64,000 bases of DNA from Allomuricauda ruestringensis DSM 13258. Lineage in GTDB: Bacteria; Bacteroidota; Bacteroidia; Flavobacteriales; Flavobacteriaceae. The notes below the pieces were generated by a model. The model was not told the origin of the DNA and ran no database searches. It saw only the letters and a list, made by a program, of their open reading frames with translations. Of the stretch, positions 1-10,132 are shown piece after piece. Position 1 is the first letter of the stretch. Every line of letters starts with the position of its first letter. The stretch spans positions 1,437,501 through 1,501,500 of the forward strand of contig NC_015945.1 of NCBI RefSeq assembly GCF_000224085.1, in the 5' to 3' direction. The position numbers were made by a program, and so were the translations under genes.

Positions 1-3000
1 ACCTGTTACATTAATGGTGATTTGTCCTCCTGGATTCATTGTACAATCAATAGTTTTATCTACGGTGGCATTGGCTGTCATGGCATTGGTCAATTCCACG
101 GTACCTGGAAGTATTACGGAACAACCCCATTGATCGGTAATTTCAACCGTGTAAGAGCCTGCGCCCAATCCAGAGAAAATGGTACTTGATTGTGGAGAGC
201 CAAAGTTGCTTCCATCCTTGATCAATAGGTAGCTATAGTTGCTTCCTTGTCCACCAGAAGTACCCACTACTTGGATTTCACCTTGCAAGTCCACACAGTT
301 GGACTGGTTGACTTGCAGTGTTGCGGTAATTGGGTCTGGGACGCTCAATTCAACATCGGGTAATTGTAAAGCACATCCTTCTTGATCTATGATCCAAACC
401 TCATAAGTACCTGCCGTAAGATTCTCAAACTTAGGAGTGGGTAAATAGCTGGATGTATTGTTGGGATCAGGATTTGGTGTGGTACTTACATAGTAAGCAT
501 ATCCACCCCATCCACCAGAAGCTGTTACTTCAATAATGCCATCTTCCACACAAGTAATGTCGGTAACAGTTCTAGAACCGCTGATTGCTGCATTTGGTCC
601 TGCAATATTGAAGGCTTCCTCATTGGTACATTCTGGAAAGACATCTTGTGAAATGACCAAGCGGTAACTGCCTGTGGCCAAGCCACTATATGTTTCAGGA
701 CCAGTGGTCGTTGAATTGTCTGAATGGACGGGTAAATCATCCGAAGTATCCACAGGCGTTCCATTGGTGTTGTAAATGGTCCAATTAAATCCGCCGGCAT
801 AAGTGGCATCCACAAGTTCAAAGGTTACTTCGCCCGTGGCTGTGCCATAACAGATGATATTACTGACCACATTTAGATCTATATCGAATGTATTGGGGTC
901 GGTAATGGTTTCGGAAGTTGAAACAACACAACCTGTGTCGATATGGCGCACCAAGAAATTGTGGGTGCCCGCATCCAGTCCACCAAAGACATTGGAAATT
1001 TCCCAAGTTGCACCGTTATCAATACTATACTCAAAGCGAGATGGGTCTCCTAAAGTTGATGTAACATTAATAGTAATCTCCCCATCCATACCTGGAGTAC
1101 AGCTTAATGGGTTTGTAATGGCAGCTACGGCATCGGTGATTTGATCATAAGGTGCGATAACCGCTGTTGTTGTCCCCAGACAACCATTGTCATCGTATAC
1201 ATTGATGGTATAGTTACCTCCATTTGTATCGGTTTCAATATATGTTGGATTACTACCAGATTGAACCACCACGGAACCGGCATCGTTGATAAACTCATAA
1301 GTCACATAGTTGCCACTACCTCCTGTTATGGAAGCTGTATCCACTGTAATGCTGGCATTGTTTGAATTGTTGCCAACGGCACAGACAAACTCCACCACAT
1401 CTACATCAATGTTATCAATGGGTTCGGGTTCGGTAATGGTTACCGTTTCAATATCGGCACAATTATTTGCCGCGGTAACCTGAATGTCATAGGTAATACC
1501 TGTAGTGGAACCTTCAAGATTTGTAAAGGTGGCAGTTGTTGCCGTACTGTTTGTTGGGGCAATCGGTGTACTGATTGAGGCGTCTGATGCTGCAATGATT
1601 TGGAATGTGTATGGGCCAATTCCATTATCAATAGCTTGTACGGAAATGGTTCCATCGTCTGCATCATTACAGGTAACATCTGTATAAGTGTAAGTAAATG
1701 ATGGATAGGGAGCTTCGGGCACATCTATGGTAACTGTTTTTGGACAGTTTGGCGGTGCTGTGCCCATATCAAAGACGATAACGTCATAACTTCCGGCAGC
1801 TCCTGCACCGTCCCAAACAAACTTGTTGGAAGCGTCAAGGGTCAAGGTGCTTTGGGGCATATCGTATGCCGTTCCCGGTCCATCTATGATAAATTCATAA
1901 TTTCCTGATCCAGAAATCACTTCGATTTCCAATTCTGCATAAGCATTGGTGCCAGACTCGCAATCTAAAGCCACGGTTTGAATTACGTTGAATTCAAGTG
2001 GTGGATGGATGTCGAATGTTTCGGAATCAATACAACCGTTTAAGTCTCTTACCTCGATAGTCTGGTTATCGCCTGAACTCAATCCGGAAATCAGATATTG
2101 GTTGCTTCCATCAAAAGTAAAGTTCTGGAAGGCAGCACCATTTACACTGATTTGGAAAGGAGCCATGGCATCAGCTGGATTGTCCAAAGTAACCATTACT
2201 TCAAATAAACCTTCATCCACACATTCATCCACTACTGCAATGGATATTTCCGGGCTTGGGTCGAGAAGAACAGTTACAGGATCGCTCTGTATACAATCGT
2301 TGGCATCTTTTACGTAAACAATGTAATCTCCCGCCTCAACATTTGCTGTTGTGCTGCTTGTCCAACCAGTTGTAGAGGCGGTTGGAGCAGGGTCTAAAGC
2401 AGGTAGGTATAGGTACTCATAAGGAGCTGTACCAAATTGAGCATTTGCTGTTATTACCCCAGCATTTGGGGTACAATTGTCATTGGTTGGAGATTCAGCG
2501 ATTACCTCAAGCAATGTTGGTGATTGTTGTATTACAAAGGAGTCAGATGCTGAAACACAACCATTCTCATCTTCATAAAGAATATAATATTCACCAGGAC
2601 TTAATCCTGTTGCAGTATCAGTTTCTGGACCACCAACAGTACCAGATATTGTTCCGGTAATTCCTGTGGCGGTGTTAGTAGTGTAATAGAAAATTTCATA
2701 GTTCACATTGGTTCCAACATAATCCCATACGGTAAAGTCAACACTACCATCAGCAGCACCCGTACAGGTAATATCAGTAACAGTGTCAATTGATGAATCT
2801 AAGCTAGAAGTTGTTGAAACAGGAACAGTGGCTTCTTGAAGATATTCACATTCTGTATCCTCATCATAAACGATAAATGTATAGGTAACTCCAGGTGTTA
2901 AACCAGTGAACAAATGGGAGTTATCAGGTGCAGGGGATGCATCCTCAGGAAACCATGCAGGATCCGATGCGTTAAATGTAGGAGCTGGATATAGGGCAAA

Positions 3001-6000
3001 ATAAAAAGTCCCTGTTCCAAGTGTTCCATTTAAAGCATCTGCCTCCACTAACATTTCACCACTGCCAGGGGTACAGCCAGCAGTTGCTTGAGTTGTTATC
3101 AACACATCGGGACCCGTGGTTATGGTTACTGTTGATATATCTTGGCACCCATTTGAATCAGTTACCACAAGGGTATAATCGCCAAAATCCAATCCAGTGA
3201 ATGTGTGGTCATTGGTACCTGCAGATGTATCATAGGTTAAGTTTACACTATGATCATTGTTAAATACCTCGTATATATAAGTTGGTGTTCCTCCAGAAGC
3301 ATCAACTGTAATTGTTCCTAGTTCAGTGCCGGTAGCCGCACAAGTTAGATTTGTATGGGTAACATTAGAAGAAATAGGAGTTGGTTCAGAAATCACTACT
3401 GGATACGGGTCTGATACACAACCTTTGGAATCGGTTACGGTCACTTCATAATTGCCTGCAGGCAATCCTGTAGTTTGTGTTCCATAGTCTGTACCACTGA
3501 TAGTTTCAAAAACATTAATTGTGTATGGAGGTACTCCTACAGAAGTATCTATAACAACATCCAGCACACCGGTACTTTCCCCATTACACAATATGTCGGT
3601 TGGCGTAACACTGCTTATCACAGGTTGAGAGGCAGGTGTTACTACAATACTATTGGTTGTTGTGGTACAACCAGCGGTATCGGTTACAAGGAACGTATAG
3701 GTTCCATCTGTACTGGTGTTGAACACATTGCCAGTAAATCCAGTGGAGTTGTAGGTTGTTCCCCCATCATTGGACCATTCGTAAGAATAGGTTCCAGTAC
3801 CTCCGTTTGCAGTTATGGTAATGGTTGCATCGTCCAAACAAGTCAAATCGCTGTCGAGGAAAGCCGAAGCGGACAAGGCAGGATTGATTATAGCAGTATC
3901 CGTAGCAGTACAACCATACCCATCACGTACATCAATGGTATAGGTTCCCGCGGTCAGGTTCTCAAACGTATAAGTTGTATCGGTTGAAGGCGATGGTGTA
4001 ATCCATGCACCGCCATTTATACTGAACTGATAGTTTCCGTTTCCACTGGTTACATCCACTTGAATACTACCATCGTTGTTGCCACTATAGCATAAGGTTG
4101 GTGTTACATCAAACGCAATGATTTCGGCAGGATCAACGGTAACAGGTGTTGTATCCTCACACATATTGGCATCCTGAACCCTTACCACATAATCGCCCGC
4201 TGCAAGTCCAGAGAAGCTATTTGAAGATTGGTAGGTTACGATAGGCGTACCACTTGTATCTTCCAATTGATATTGATAGGCCGGTGTACCTCCCGTAGCA
4301 GTGGCGGTAATGGTTGCCCCACCATTGGTACAGGTTAGCTCTGTAGTAACCGAAGCAGAAACATCAACCACGTCGGGTTGTGTTAAGGTTTGACTCAACA
4401 CAACGGAGCATGCAGCATCCCTTAAATCTCTTATGTTGATGGTATGTGTTCCTGCTGCTAATCCAGTAATGGTTACTGGACTAGTGGTTGAAGTGGTAAA
4501 CACACCACTATTGTCAATTTCATATTCAAAACCAAGACCAGAATCGAAGTTTTCGGCTTCAAAAGTAATGGTACCATCGGCATCGCCGTTACAAGTAATG
4601 TCCGTGTGGGCGGTAATGGCTCCATTAAAGGCATATCCTGGTTCTACATTTACAGAAGTTGTAACAGTACATTCACTTCCGTAATCTACCTCAATAGTAT
4701 GTGTTCCTGAAGCAACTCCACTGAAAACATTGTTCCCTATTTGTGGTGTTCCGCCATTTAAACTATAGGTATACGATGCATCCAAAGGTAGCACGGTTAC
4801 CTCAGCAGTACCATCACAATTATAGGTAACAGTTGTGCTCAGTGTTGGTTCAACAGGAAGAGGTGGAATTATGATTTCTGGTAAAGTGATGAAACAATCT
4901 ATTACATTGGCATCACGCACACGAATACTATAGGAACCATCTTCCAATCCTGCAAAAACGGTAGAAGTGGTCCAAGTTCCGCCATTCAAACTGTATTCAA
5001 AGTTTCCTGAGCCTCCAGAGGTAGGTGTAATACTGCCCACGGTGATTTCGCCCAGTTGCGTACAGGTGTAATCTTGTGTGATTTCAGCTTCAGCAACAAT
5101 TGGGTCGGGTTCTGTAATAGTTACCTGAGTTGTAACAGGACAGTTGTTGGCGTCTGTTACACTTATATCGTATGTTCCGGCCGGTAGGTTTATAAAGGTG
5201 TTCGATGTTTGATAGGTTGTCCCATTGTCTATACTGTACATATAGGGAGCTTCACCACCAGTTACATTTAAAACAATGCTTCCATCGGAACCTCCATTAC
5301 AACTAACATTAGTAATATTGGGTGTAAGAGCCAATGAATCATCTTGTGTAATAGTGATATCATAAGTGGCTTCACAATATCCTGAAGCTCCGCCATTATC
5401 TCTAACATATACATCGTAATCTCCTGCGCTTGTTACTGTAATTGGGTTTGTTGGAGCAAAGTCCGTATCGGCTGGAGTTGCTCCATCGGCAACCACGGCA
5501 TACACATAATTTCCATCTCCACCAGCTGCGGTAATGGTTATATCTGTATCCGTTCCACAAGCAGTAATGTTTGGAGCTGAAGCTACAACACTGAGCTCCG
5601 GGTCAATGGTGATGGATGCCGTGTCGGTACAATCGTTACCGTCCCTAACTTCAATCGTGTAATCTCCTGGTGCTAGCCCAGTAAACACATTGTTTGTCCC
5701 AAATGGACCTCCATTTAAACTGTATTCAAAGTTTCCGTCGCCACCATCAGTAACATTGGCAGTCAGAGTCAAACCTGTGGCATCATCGTAGCAAATATCG
5801 TTAGGGACAATTTCTAGAACGGGTTCAACGGCCTCATTAATGGTGAAGATATCCGTGAATTCACAACCGTTCGCATCCGTAACTTTGAAGGTATAGTCGC
5901 CCCCAATGGCCAAATTGCCGAACAACCCGTTGGATTGTGGTGCTGGAGGAGTATAACCGGTAGGGCCGGAAATAATTTCGTAAGTATAGCCTTCCCATCC

Positions 6001-7900
6001 GCCTGTGGCCGTAATATTCACAGATCCATCGACTATACATGTGGGCTGTTCAATTGCTGGTGTTGCATCAATGGGTGATGGTGGAGCATCAATGGTCACG
6101 GTTGCCGTATCGGTACAATTGGTTTCATTGTCCGTTACGGTTATGGTGTAGGTGCCATCCTCCAAATTACTTATAGAAATGGAGGAATTTGTTTCGGCCG
6201 TTCCAGTATTGGAGTATGCCGAAGGCCCGGATATAGTGTAATCGTAAGAGGTATTAAATCCGGAAACCGTGAAAAGGGCTTCCCCATCTTCAGCATCAAT
6301 ACAGCTTATATTGGCCATTGCTTGACCCACAACGCCAATAGGTGTTGTTGGGGCAATGGTATAGCTTTCGGTGTATTCGCATCCAGTAGCATCGGTAACC
6401 CTAAAAGTATAAGTGTCTGGGTCCAGTCCGCTAAAGGTGGCTGTATCTCCGGAAGTGGTATTTGGTGCTATAGGAGAAGGGGCAATGATTTCGTAAACAA
6501 AGGCAGCTGTTCCTCCTGCAACGGTTACTGTTACATCCGAAGTTTGATCGGGACATCCTGGAACCGTGGAATTGAAAACCAAGTCCGTTGGAGGGTCCAA
6601 TGGGGCTATTGTAATAGCATCGGAAAAGGTACAACCATTGGCATCCCTTACAGTAACGGTATAGGTTCCATCTGTTAGATTGGAGAAAGTCGGAGAACTG
6701 TCAAAAGTCACCCCGTCTATGCTGTATTCGTAGGGTGCGGCACCACCGGTTACATTTTGGGCTTCGATAATACCGTCTTGCAAACAACTGTACTCTTGTA
6801 CTATAACGGCATCTAAATCCAAGGCAGCTGCTGGTGCGTCGATGCTATGATATTCATAATAATCACAAGCGGCACTACCTTTTCGTTGGTTGATAACCAC
6901 CACGTAATCCCCACTGGTCAAACCAGGAAAGTTTCCTGATGAGTTGGTGGCCAAGGCATTGGCAAAGTCGTAGTTTTCTTCGTCAAAACCAGTTGCATCA
7001 AACAAATAGTAAGTAAGTTGGTACCCGTTATCGTCTACCAGATTAAAAGTAATCGTACCCGTAGACTCTCCGTAACAGGATACATCCATTACTGATGTTG
7101 CATTATACTCTGCTGCTGGTCTAAACTCAATGGTTACGGGATTGGAGATGTCATAACAGTTGTTCCTGTCCACGACCACGTAGGTATATGTACCGGCTCC
7201 CGCAGCGCCAACAACGTCAAAAATCTGTTCTGTCTGGAATTCCGAGGCAGGTATATCCGCTACCGAGGGGTATGAAATTTGTGTGACCCCGTTTCTGTCT
7301 ACAAACGACCAAATAGCATAAACATGGGGGGTCTTTCCTCCTTTGGAATCCATTATGATGTTTCCCTCCTTACAAGTAATGTGTTGAGAAATCCTTGCGG
7401 TCAATTCCAAGTTTGATTCATCAAGAATGGTAACTTGTTCCGTATAGGCACATCCATCGTCAGTAGAAACATTAACATCATAGATGCCGGCATTTAAATT
7501 CTCAAAGGTGTAATTATTGTCTGTTGACGGACCATGGGTATCCACCTCTACGCCGCCTTGGGAAATGGTGTAATAGTATTGTGGCTCCACATCCAAAACA
7601 GAAATGGAAATTGCACCCAGATCGTTACAACTTGTATTTTGGGCGGTAATGTCCACTTGAAAATCTCTTTCGAGAATACCAATGTTGTCCAATACGAATA
7701 CACAGCCATCGGTTACACCCTCTTGTCTCATTTCTACCATGTAAGCTCCATTTGTGGTAATATCGAAGCTTGGGCTTGGTCCGTAGGGAACCAATACATT
7801 GCCTGTAGTTTGGTCTACAAGTTGGTACTCATAACTCAAAGGCATATTGGTTACCGTAATGTTTCCGGGAGTATTACAGATAATATCTCTGGAAGTGTAT
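1..7900 (-). repeat. About 30 degenerate SprB-like coding repeats, ~85 aa each
   Basis: Within the giant adhesin a unit of about 255 bp (228-299 bp) recurs. A typical unit, read on the minus strand around 6840-6600, contains NVTGGAAPYEYSIDGVTF, a spacer, LTDGTYTVTVRDANGC and then a beta-strand ending in TIAP. The recurring V-x-DANGC block appears as similar DNA on the plus strand near 2297, 2559, 3419, 3664, 3909, 4155, 5137, 5620, 5850, 6380 and 6625. Units differ clearly at DNA level, so this is an old expansion and not a recent tandem duplication. The paired cysteines per unit could form disulfides. Confidence 0.85.
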
Positions 7901-10119
7901 TGTGGGTCTAGTGGGTTTTTGTAAATATTGAAATAGAATCGACTAAAACATCCGTTCTGATAGTTGATAACCAATCGGTACTGACCGGAATCCGAGGCTA
8001 AAAAGTCATTACCCGTGTCAACCGTGTTCCAAGTACAACTGGCATTGGTGTTGGCGCATCCATCGGTAGCTTCCGTACAGCTGGCTTCATCCAACTTTTC
8101 CCAAACTATGCTCTGGGCATCTGGAATGTTGATTTGAATGAGCTCGGTGTCATTTAATCCGCACAAGAAAATTTCCGGCAGTTCGCTACCATCATTGGGA
8201 CATACAAGAATATCTCCGTCTATGGTGTTAGAGGTATCGTTGATCAAGGCGGTAATGGGGTTGCTCTGTGTTTCACCAAAAAGTTCAACCACGATTATTT
8301 CAGCAAAATCCTTACAGGGGTCGGCAACTTGCTTATCCACAATGTAAGTTCCTGTTTCATCTACCAATATGGTACTTGGGTCGTTGTCGGAGTCACTGTC
8401 CGTAATTACCGTATCGGTACCTATATCAATAGTGTTGTTCCCGTTTTCGTCGCGATACCAGATATAATTGTCGAAGTTGTCACCGGCGTCTAAAAGCACA
8501 TTTTCGCCGCAGAGCTGAACGGTTCGTGTAAAGTTACAGGCTTCAAGGTCATCCAAAAGGAAATTGGTGGCCCCGGGATAAGCAAAACCACAGCCATCAA
8601 AATCGTACACACTGGGGTCGTCGGTTATGGAGGCGCTATTTATTGCACCGCTATAAGTTGAATAAGCAAGGTTTTCAATGATATCGGTACAGGCATCGAT
8701 AAAGTCAAAACAGTTTTCGGCCACTTGTACCCGCATGCGTATGGTTGCTGCTGGATCATCCTCTTCAACAATACTATCGGGGATAGTAAAAATAATGGTT
8801 CGGGTAGCCGGATCAAAAGTATAAGTTGTACCCGTTGGCATGGTTATACTGGATTCGTCGAGGGTTACATTGATAGGTAGCACGTCCCTAATGGTATATC
8901 CCACCGCATCATCGTTGCCCACATTTTCGAAAGTGAGGACGTAGTCCAAATATTGTCCAAGATTAACACCTAGTCCGGTAATATCATTGCCCGCAATGTC
9001 CTCGACCGTTTTGGCCAAGTTTATCTTGGGCTCTATAATCTCTACATCCATTGAGGTGAAGAAAATGTCGTATTTATCTTGTGTGGACGACGCCCTAAAT
9101 GTGGCTCCCGTTTCATCATTGGGAATCACGGAATTGCTCGGGTTGGGAATGGTAAACATGTCCACATCCCACCCTAAAGTGTTTTCACTATTGGGATTTC
9201 GGGTGGTTACAATACTACCTTCGTTGGTAATATTACTGTTGAAAAAGTTATTGGAGGGGTTTGCGCTGTTGGACAATGTTGTAAAAGAACTATTGCTATC
9301 CGCCTTAAAAGCGAGTTGATCCCCGGTAATTCTATTGTCGCCCTCCAAGGTTGCCACACCCAATTTGGCCCGTACAGGAAAAGGAGGAGGCAGTGTGGTA
9401 AACCCACTAAAGGGTATGTCCACAGTTTCTCCGGACTTAACACCCGCATAACCATCAAAAGTAGTGATGAATTTACCTGGATAGGTCGGGTTTTCATAAA
9501 CCACGACCATGGTCCACCCTCCGGAAACACCTCCTTGGATGGAGCTGCCGGAACTGGCCCTTACATTGCCCACAAAATAATCACCTTCCGGATTGGTGAG
9601 TCCGGTAACAATGGAAGTCACGTCCTTATAACAGGCGTAAGGGGCGTAGTAACCAAAATCACCATCATTATAACCATCAAATAGGATTTCATCCGCGGTC
9701 AAATCCATATAGGAACCACCGGGAACCCTAAATTTTACTTGGTCGAAATCACTACGGTCACTATCTGTATAAACGGCCGACCAATACAGTCCAGCATACC
9801 TGATTTGGGAACAGCTGGGGTCTGGAACGGCCAATGTTGCACTACTGGAGCTGAATGTTGAAGGATCACCATCAATATCAATGTACTGCATGTTCAACCT
9901 ATCGTTGTACTCGGAACTAGACCCTGTAAGGTTATAGGGGTCTTCAGGGTCTTCTGATGAGGTATCCCTGTTGACTATATTGTTCGCAATAAACGTTATG
10001 TCACCTTTGAGTCTGTTTTCATAACGGACATCAAAGGTGTTTTTTATTTGTGAAATACCCGTATACGAAAACAAGAGTATACAGATTAATGTGCCCCACC
10101 TGAGTAGTGATTTTTTCAT
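1..10119 (-). CDS. Giant SprB-like repeat adhesin, 3' end outside window
   Basis: The frame is open from an ATG at 10119 to the left edge, giving at least 3373 codons; the C-terminus is not in the window. A signal peptide (MKKSLLRWGTLICILLFSY, cleavage near TGISQ) is followed by a roughly 330-residue head domain containing RYAGLYWSAVYTDSD. A DUF11-like domain (INLAKTVEDIAG, LTFENVGNDDAVGYTI, TFDPATRTIIFTI) spans about residues 363-480, and then about 30 divergent SprB-like repeats run off the edge. In this family the giant protein is exported by the type IX system and displayed on the cell surface for adhesion or gliding; a C-terminal sorting domain is expected beyond position 1. It is the last visible gene of the operon, 13 bp after the PorP/SprF gene. 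Identity as a T9SS surface protein is strong; an actual gliding role is inference. Confidence 0.9.
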   Translation of the reverse strand, partial: MKKSLLRWGTLICILLFSYTGISQIKNTFDVRYENRLKGDITFIANNIVNRDTSSEDPEDPYNLTGSSSEYNDRLNMQYIDIDGDPSTFSSSSATLAVPDPSCSQIRYAGLYWSAVYTDSDRSDFDQVKFRVPGGSYMDLTADEILFDGYNDGDFGYYAPYACYKDVTSIVTGLTNPEGDYFVGNVRASSGSSIQGGVSGGWTMVVVYENPTYPGKFITTFDGYAGVKSGETVDIPFSGFTTLPPPFPVRAKLGVATLEGDNRITGDQLAFKADSNSSFTTLSNSANPSNNFFNSNITNEGSIVTTRNPNSENTLGWDVDMFTIPNPSNSVIPNDETGATFRASSTQDKYDIFFTSMDVEIIEPKINLAKTVEDIAGNDITGLGVNLGQYLDYVLTFENVGNDDAVGYTIRDVLPINVTLDESSITMPTGTTYTFDPATRTIIFTIPDSIVEEDDPAATIRMRVQVAENCFDFIDACTDIIENLAYSTYSGAINSASITDDPSVYDFDGCGFAYPGATNFLLDDLEACNFTRTVQLCGENVLLDAGDNFDNYIWYRDENGNNTIDIGTDTVITDSDSDNDPSTILVDETGTYIVDKQVADPCKDFAEIIVVELFGETQSNPITALINDTSNTIDGDILVCPNDGSELPEIFLCGLNDTELIQINIPDAQSIVWEKLDEASCTEATDGCANTNASCTWNTVDTGNDFLASDSGQYRLVINYQNGCFSRFYFNIYKNPLDPQYTSRDIICNTPGNITVTNMPLSYEYQLVDQTTGNVLVPYGPSPSFDITTNGAYMVEMRQEGVTDGCVFVLDNIGILERDFQVDITAQNTSCNDLGAISISVLDVEPQYYYTISQGGVEVDTHGPSTDNNYTFENLNAGIYDVNVSTDDGCAYTEQVTILDESNLELTARISQHITCKEGNIIMDSKGGKTPHVYAIWSFVDRNGVTQISYPSVADIPASEFQTEQIFDVVGAAGAGTYTYVVVDRNNCYDISNPVTIEFRPAAEYNATSVMDVSCYGESTGTITFNLVDDNGYQLTYYLFDATGFDEENYDFANALATNSSGNFPGLTSGDYVVVINQRKGSAACDYYEYHSIDAPAAALDLDAVIVQEYSCLQDGIIEAQNVTGGAAPYEYSIDGVTFDSSPTFSNLTDGTYTVTVRDANGCTFSDAITIAPLDPPTDLVFNSTVPGCPDQTSDVTVTVAGGTAAFVYEIIAPSPIAPNTTSGDTATFSGLDPDTYTFRVTDATGCEYTESYTIAPTTPIGVVGQAMANISCIDAEDGEALFTVSGFNTSYDYTISGPSAYSNTGTAETNSSISISNLEDGTYTITVTDNETNCTDTATVTIDAPPSPIDATPAIEQPTCIVDGSVNITATGGWEGYTYEIISGPTGYTPPAPQSNGLFGNLAIGGDYTFKVTDANGCEFTDIFTINEAVEPVLEIVPNDICYDDATGLTLTANVTDGGDGNFEYSLNGGPFGTNNVFTGLAPGDYTIEVRDGNDCTDTASITIDPELSVVASAPNITACGTDTDITITAAGGDGNYVYAVVADGATPADTDFAPTNPITVTSAGDYDVYVRDNGGASGYCEATYDITITQDDSLALTPNITNVSCNGGSDGSIVLNVTGGEAPYMYSIDNGTTYQTSNTFINLPAGTYDISVTDANNCPVTTQVTITEPDPIVAEAEITQDYTCTQLGEITVGSITPTSGGSGNFEYSLNGGTWTTSTVFAGLEDGSYSIRVRDANVIDCFITLPEIIIPPLPVEPTLSTTVTYNCDGTAEVTVLPLDASYTYSLNGGTPQIGNNVFSGVASGTHTIEVDYGSECTVTTSVNVEPGYAFNGAITAHTDITCNGDADGTITFEAENFDSGLGFEYEIDNSGVFTTSTTSPVTITGLAAGTHTINIRDLRDAACSVVLSQTLTQPDVVDVSASVTTELTCTNGGATITATATGGTPAYQYQLEDTSGTPIVTYQSSNSFSGLAAGDYVVRVQDANMCEDTTPVTVDPAEIIAFDVTPTLCYSGNNDGSIQVDVTSGNGNYQFSINGGAWITPSPSTDTTYTFENLTAGTYTIDVRDGYGCTATDTAIINPALSASAFLDSDLTCLDDATITITANGGTGTYSYEWSNDGGTTYNSTGFTGNVFNTSTDGTYTFLVTDTAGCTTTTNSIVVTPASQPVISSVTPTDILCNGESTGVLDVVIDTSVGVPPYTINVFETISGTDYGTQTTGLPAGNYEVTVTDSKGCVSDPYPVVISEPTPISSNVTHTNLTCAATGTELGTITVDASGGTPTYIYEVFNNDHSVNLTYDTSAGTNDHTFTGLDFGDYTLVVTDSNGCQDISTVTITTGPDVLITTQATAGCTPGSGEMLVEADALNGTLGTGTFYFALYPAPTFNASDPAWFPEDASPAPDNSHLFTGLTPGVTYTFIVYDEDTECEYLQEATVPVSTTSSLDSSIDTVTDITCTGAADGSVDFTVWDYVGTNVNYEIFYYTTNTATGITGTISGTVGGPETDTATGLSPGEYYILYEDENGCVSASDSFVIQQSPTLLEVIAESPTNDNCTPNAGVITANAQFGTAPYEYLYLPALDPAPTASTTGWTSSTTANVEAGDYIVYVKDANDCIQSDPVTVLLDPSPEISIAVVDECVDEGLFEVMVTLDNPADAMAPFQISVNGAAFQNFTFDGSNQYLISGLSSGDNQTIEVRDLNGCIDSETFDIHPPLEFNVIQTVALDCESGTNAYAELEIEVISGSGNYEFIIDGPGTAYDMPQSTLTLDASNKFVWDGAGAAGSYDVIVFDMGTAPPNCPKTVTIDVPEAPYPSFTYTYTDVTCNDADDGTISVQAIDNGIGPYTFQIIAASDASISTPIAPTNSTATTATFTNLEGSTTGITYDIQVTAANNCADIETVTITEPEPIDNIDVDVVEFVCAVGNNSNNASITVDTASITGGSGNYVTYEFINDAGSVVVQSGSNPTYIETDTNGGNYTINVYDDNGCLGTTTAVIAPYDQITDAVAAITNPLSCTPGMDGEITINVTSTLGDPSRFEYSIDNGATWEISNVFGGLDAGTHNFLVRHIDTGCVVSTSETITDPNTFDIDLNVVSNIICYGTATGEVTFELVDATYAGGFNWTIYNTNGTPVDTSDDLPVHSDNSTTTGPETYSGLATGSYRLVISQDVFPECTNEEAFNIAGPNAAISGSRTVTDITCVEDGIIEVTASGGWGGYAYYVSTTPNPDPNNTSSYLPTPKFENLTAGTYEVWIIDQEGCALQLPDVELSVPDPITATLQVNQSNCVDLQGEIQVVGTSGGQGSNYSYLLIKDGSNFGSPQSSTIFSGLGAGSYTVEITDQWGCSVILPGTVELTNAMTANATVDKTIDCTMNPGGQITINVTG

Positions 10120-10132
10120 AGTATGGTGGTTT

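Noticed and set aside
1..7900. Possible CRISPR array or tandem DNA repeat
   Set aside because: The units are long (228-299 bp), divergent and in frame, so they are protein repeats.
1..10119. Many short frames on both strands within the first 10 kb (for example 1505-1687, 3475-3987, 9207-9530)
   Set aside because: They are shadows of the giant minus-strand frame, which is continuous, has a signal peptide and carries recognisable repeats.
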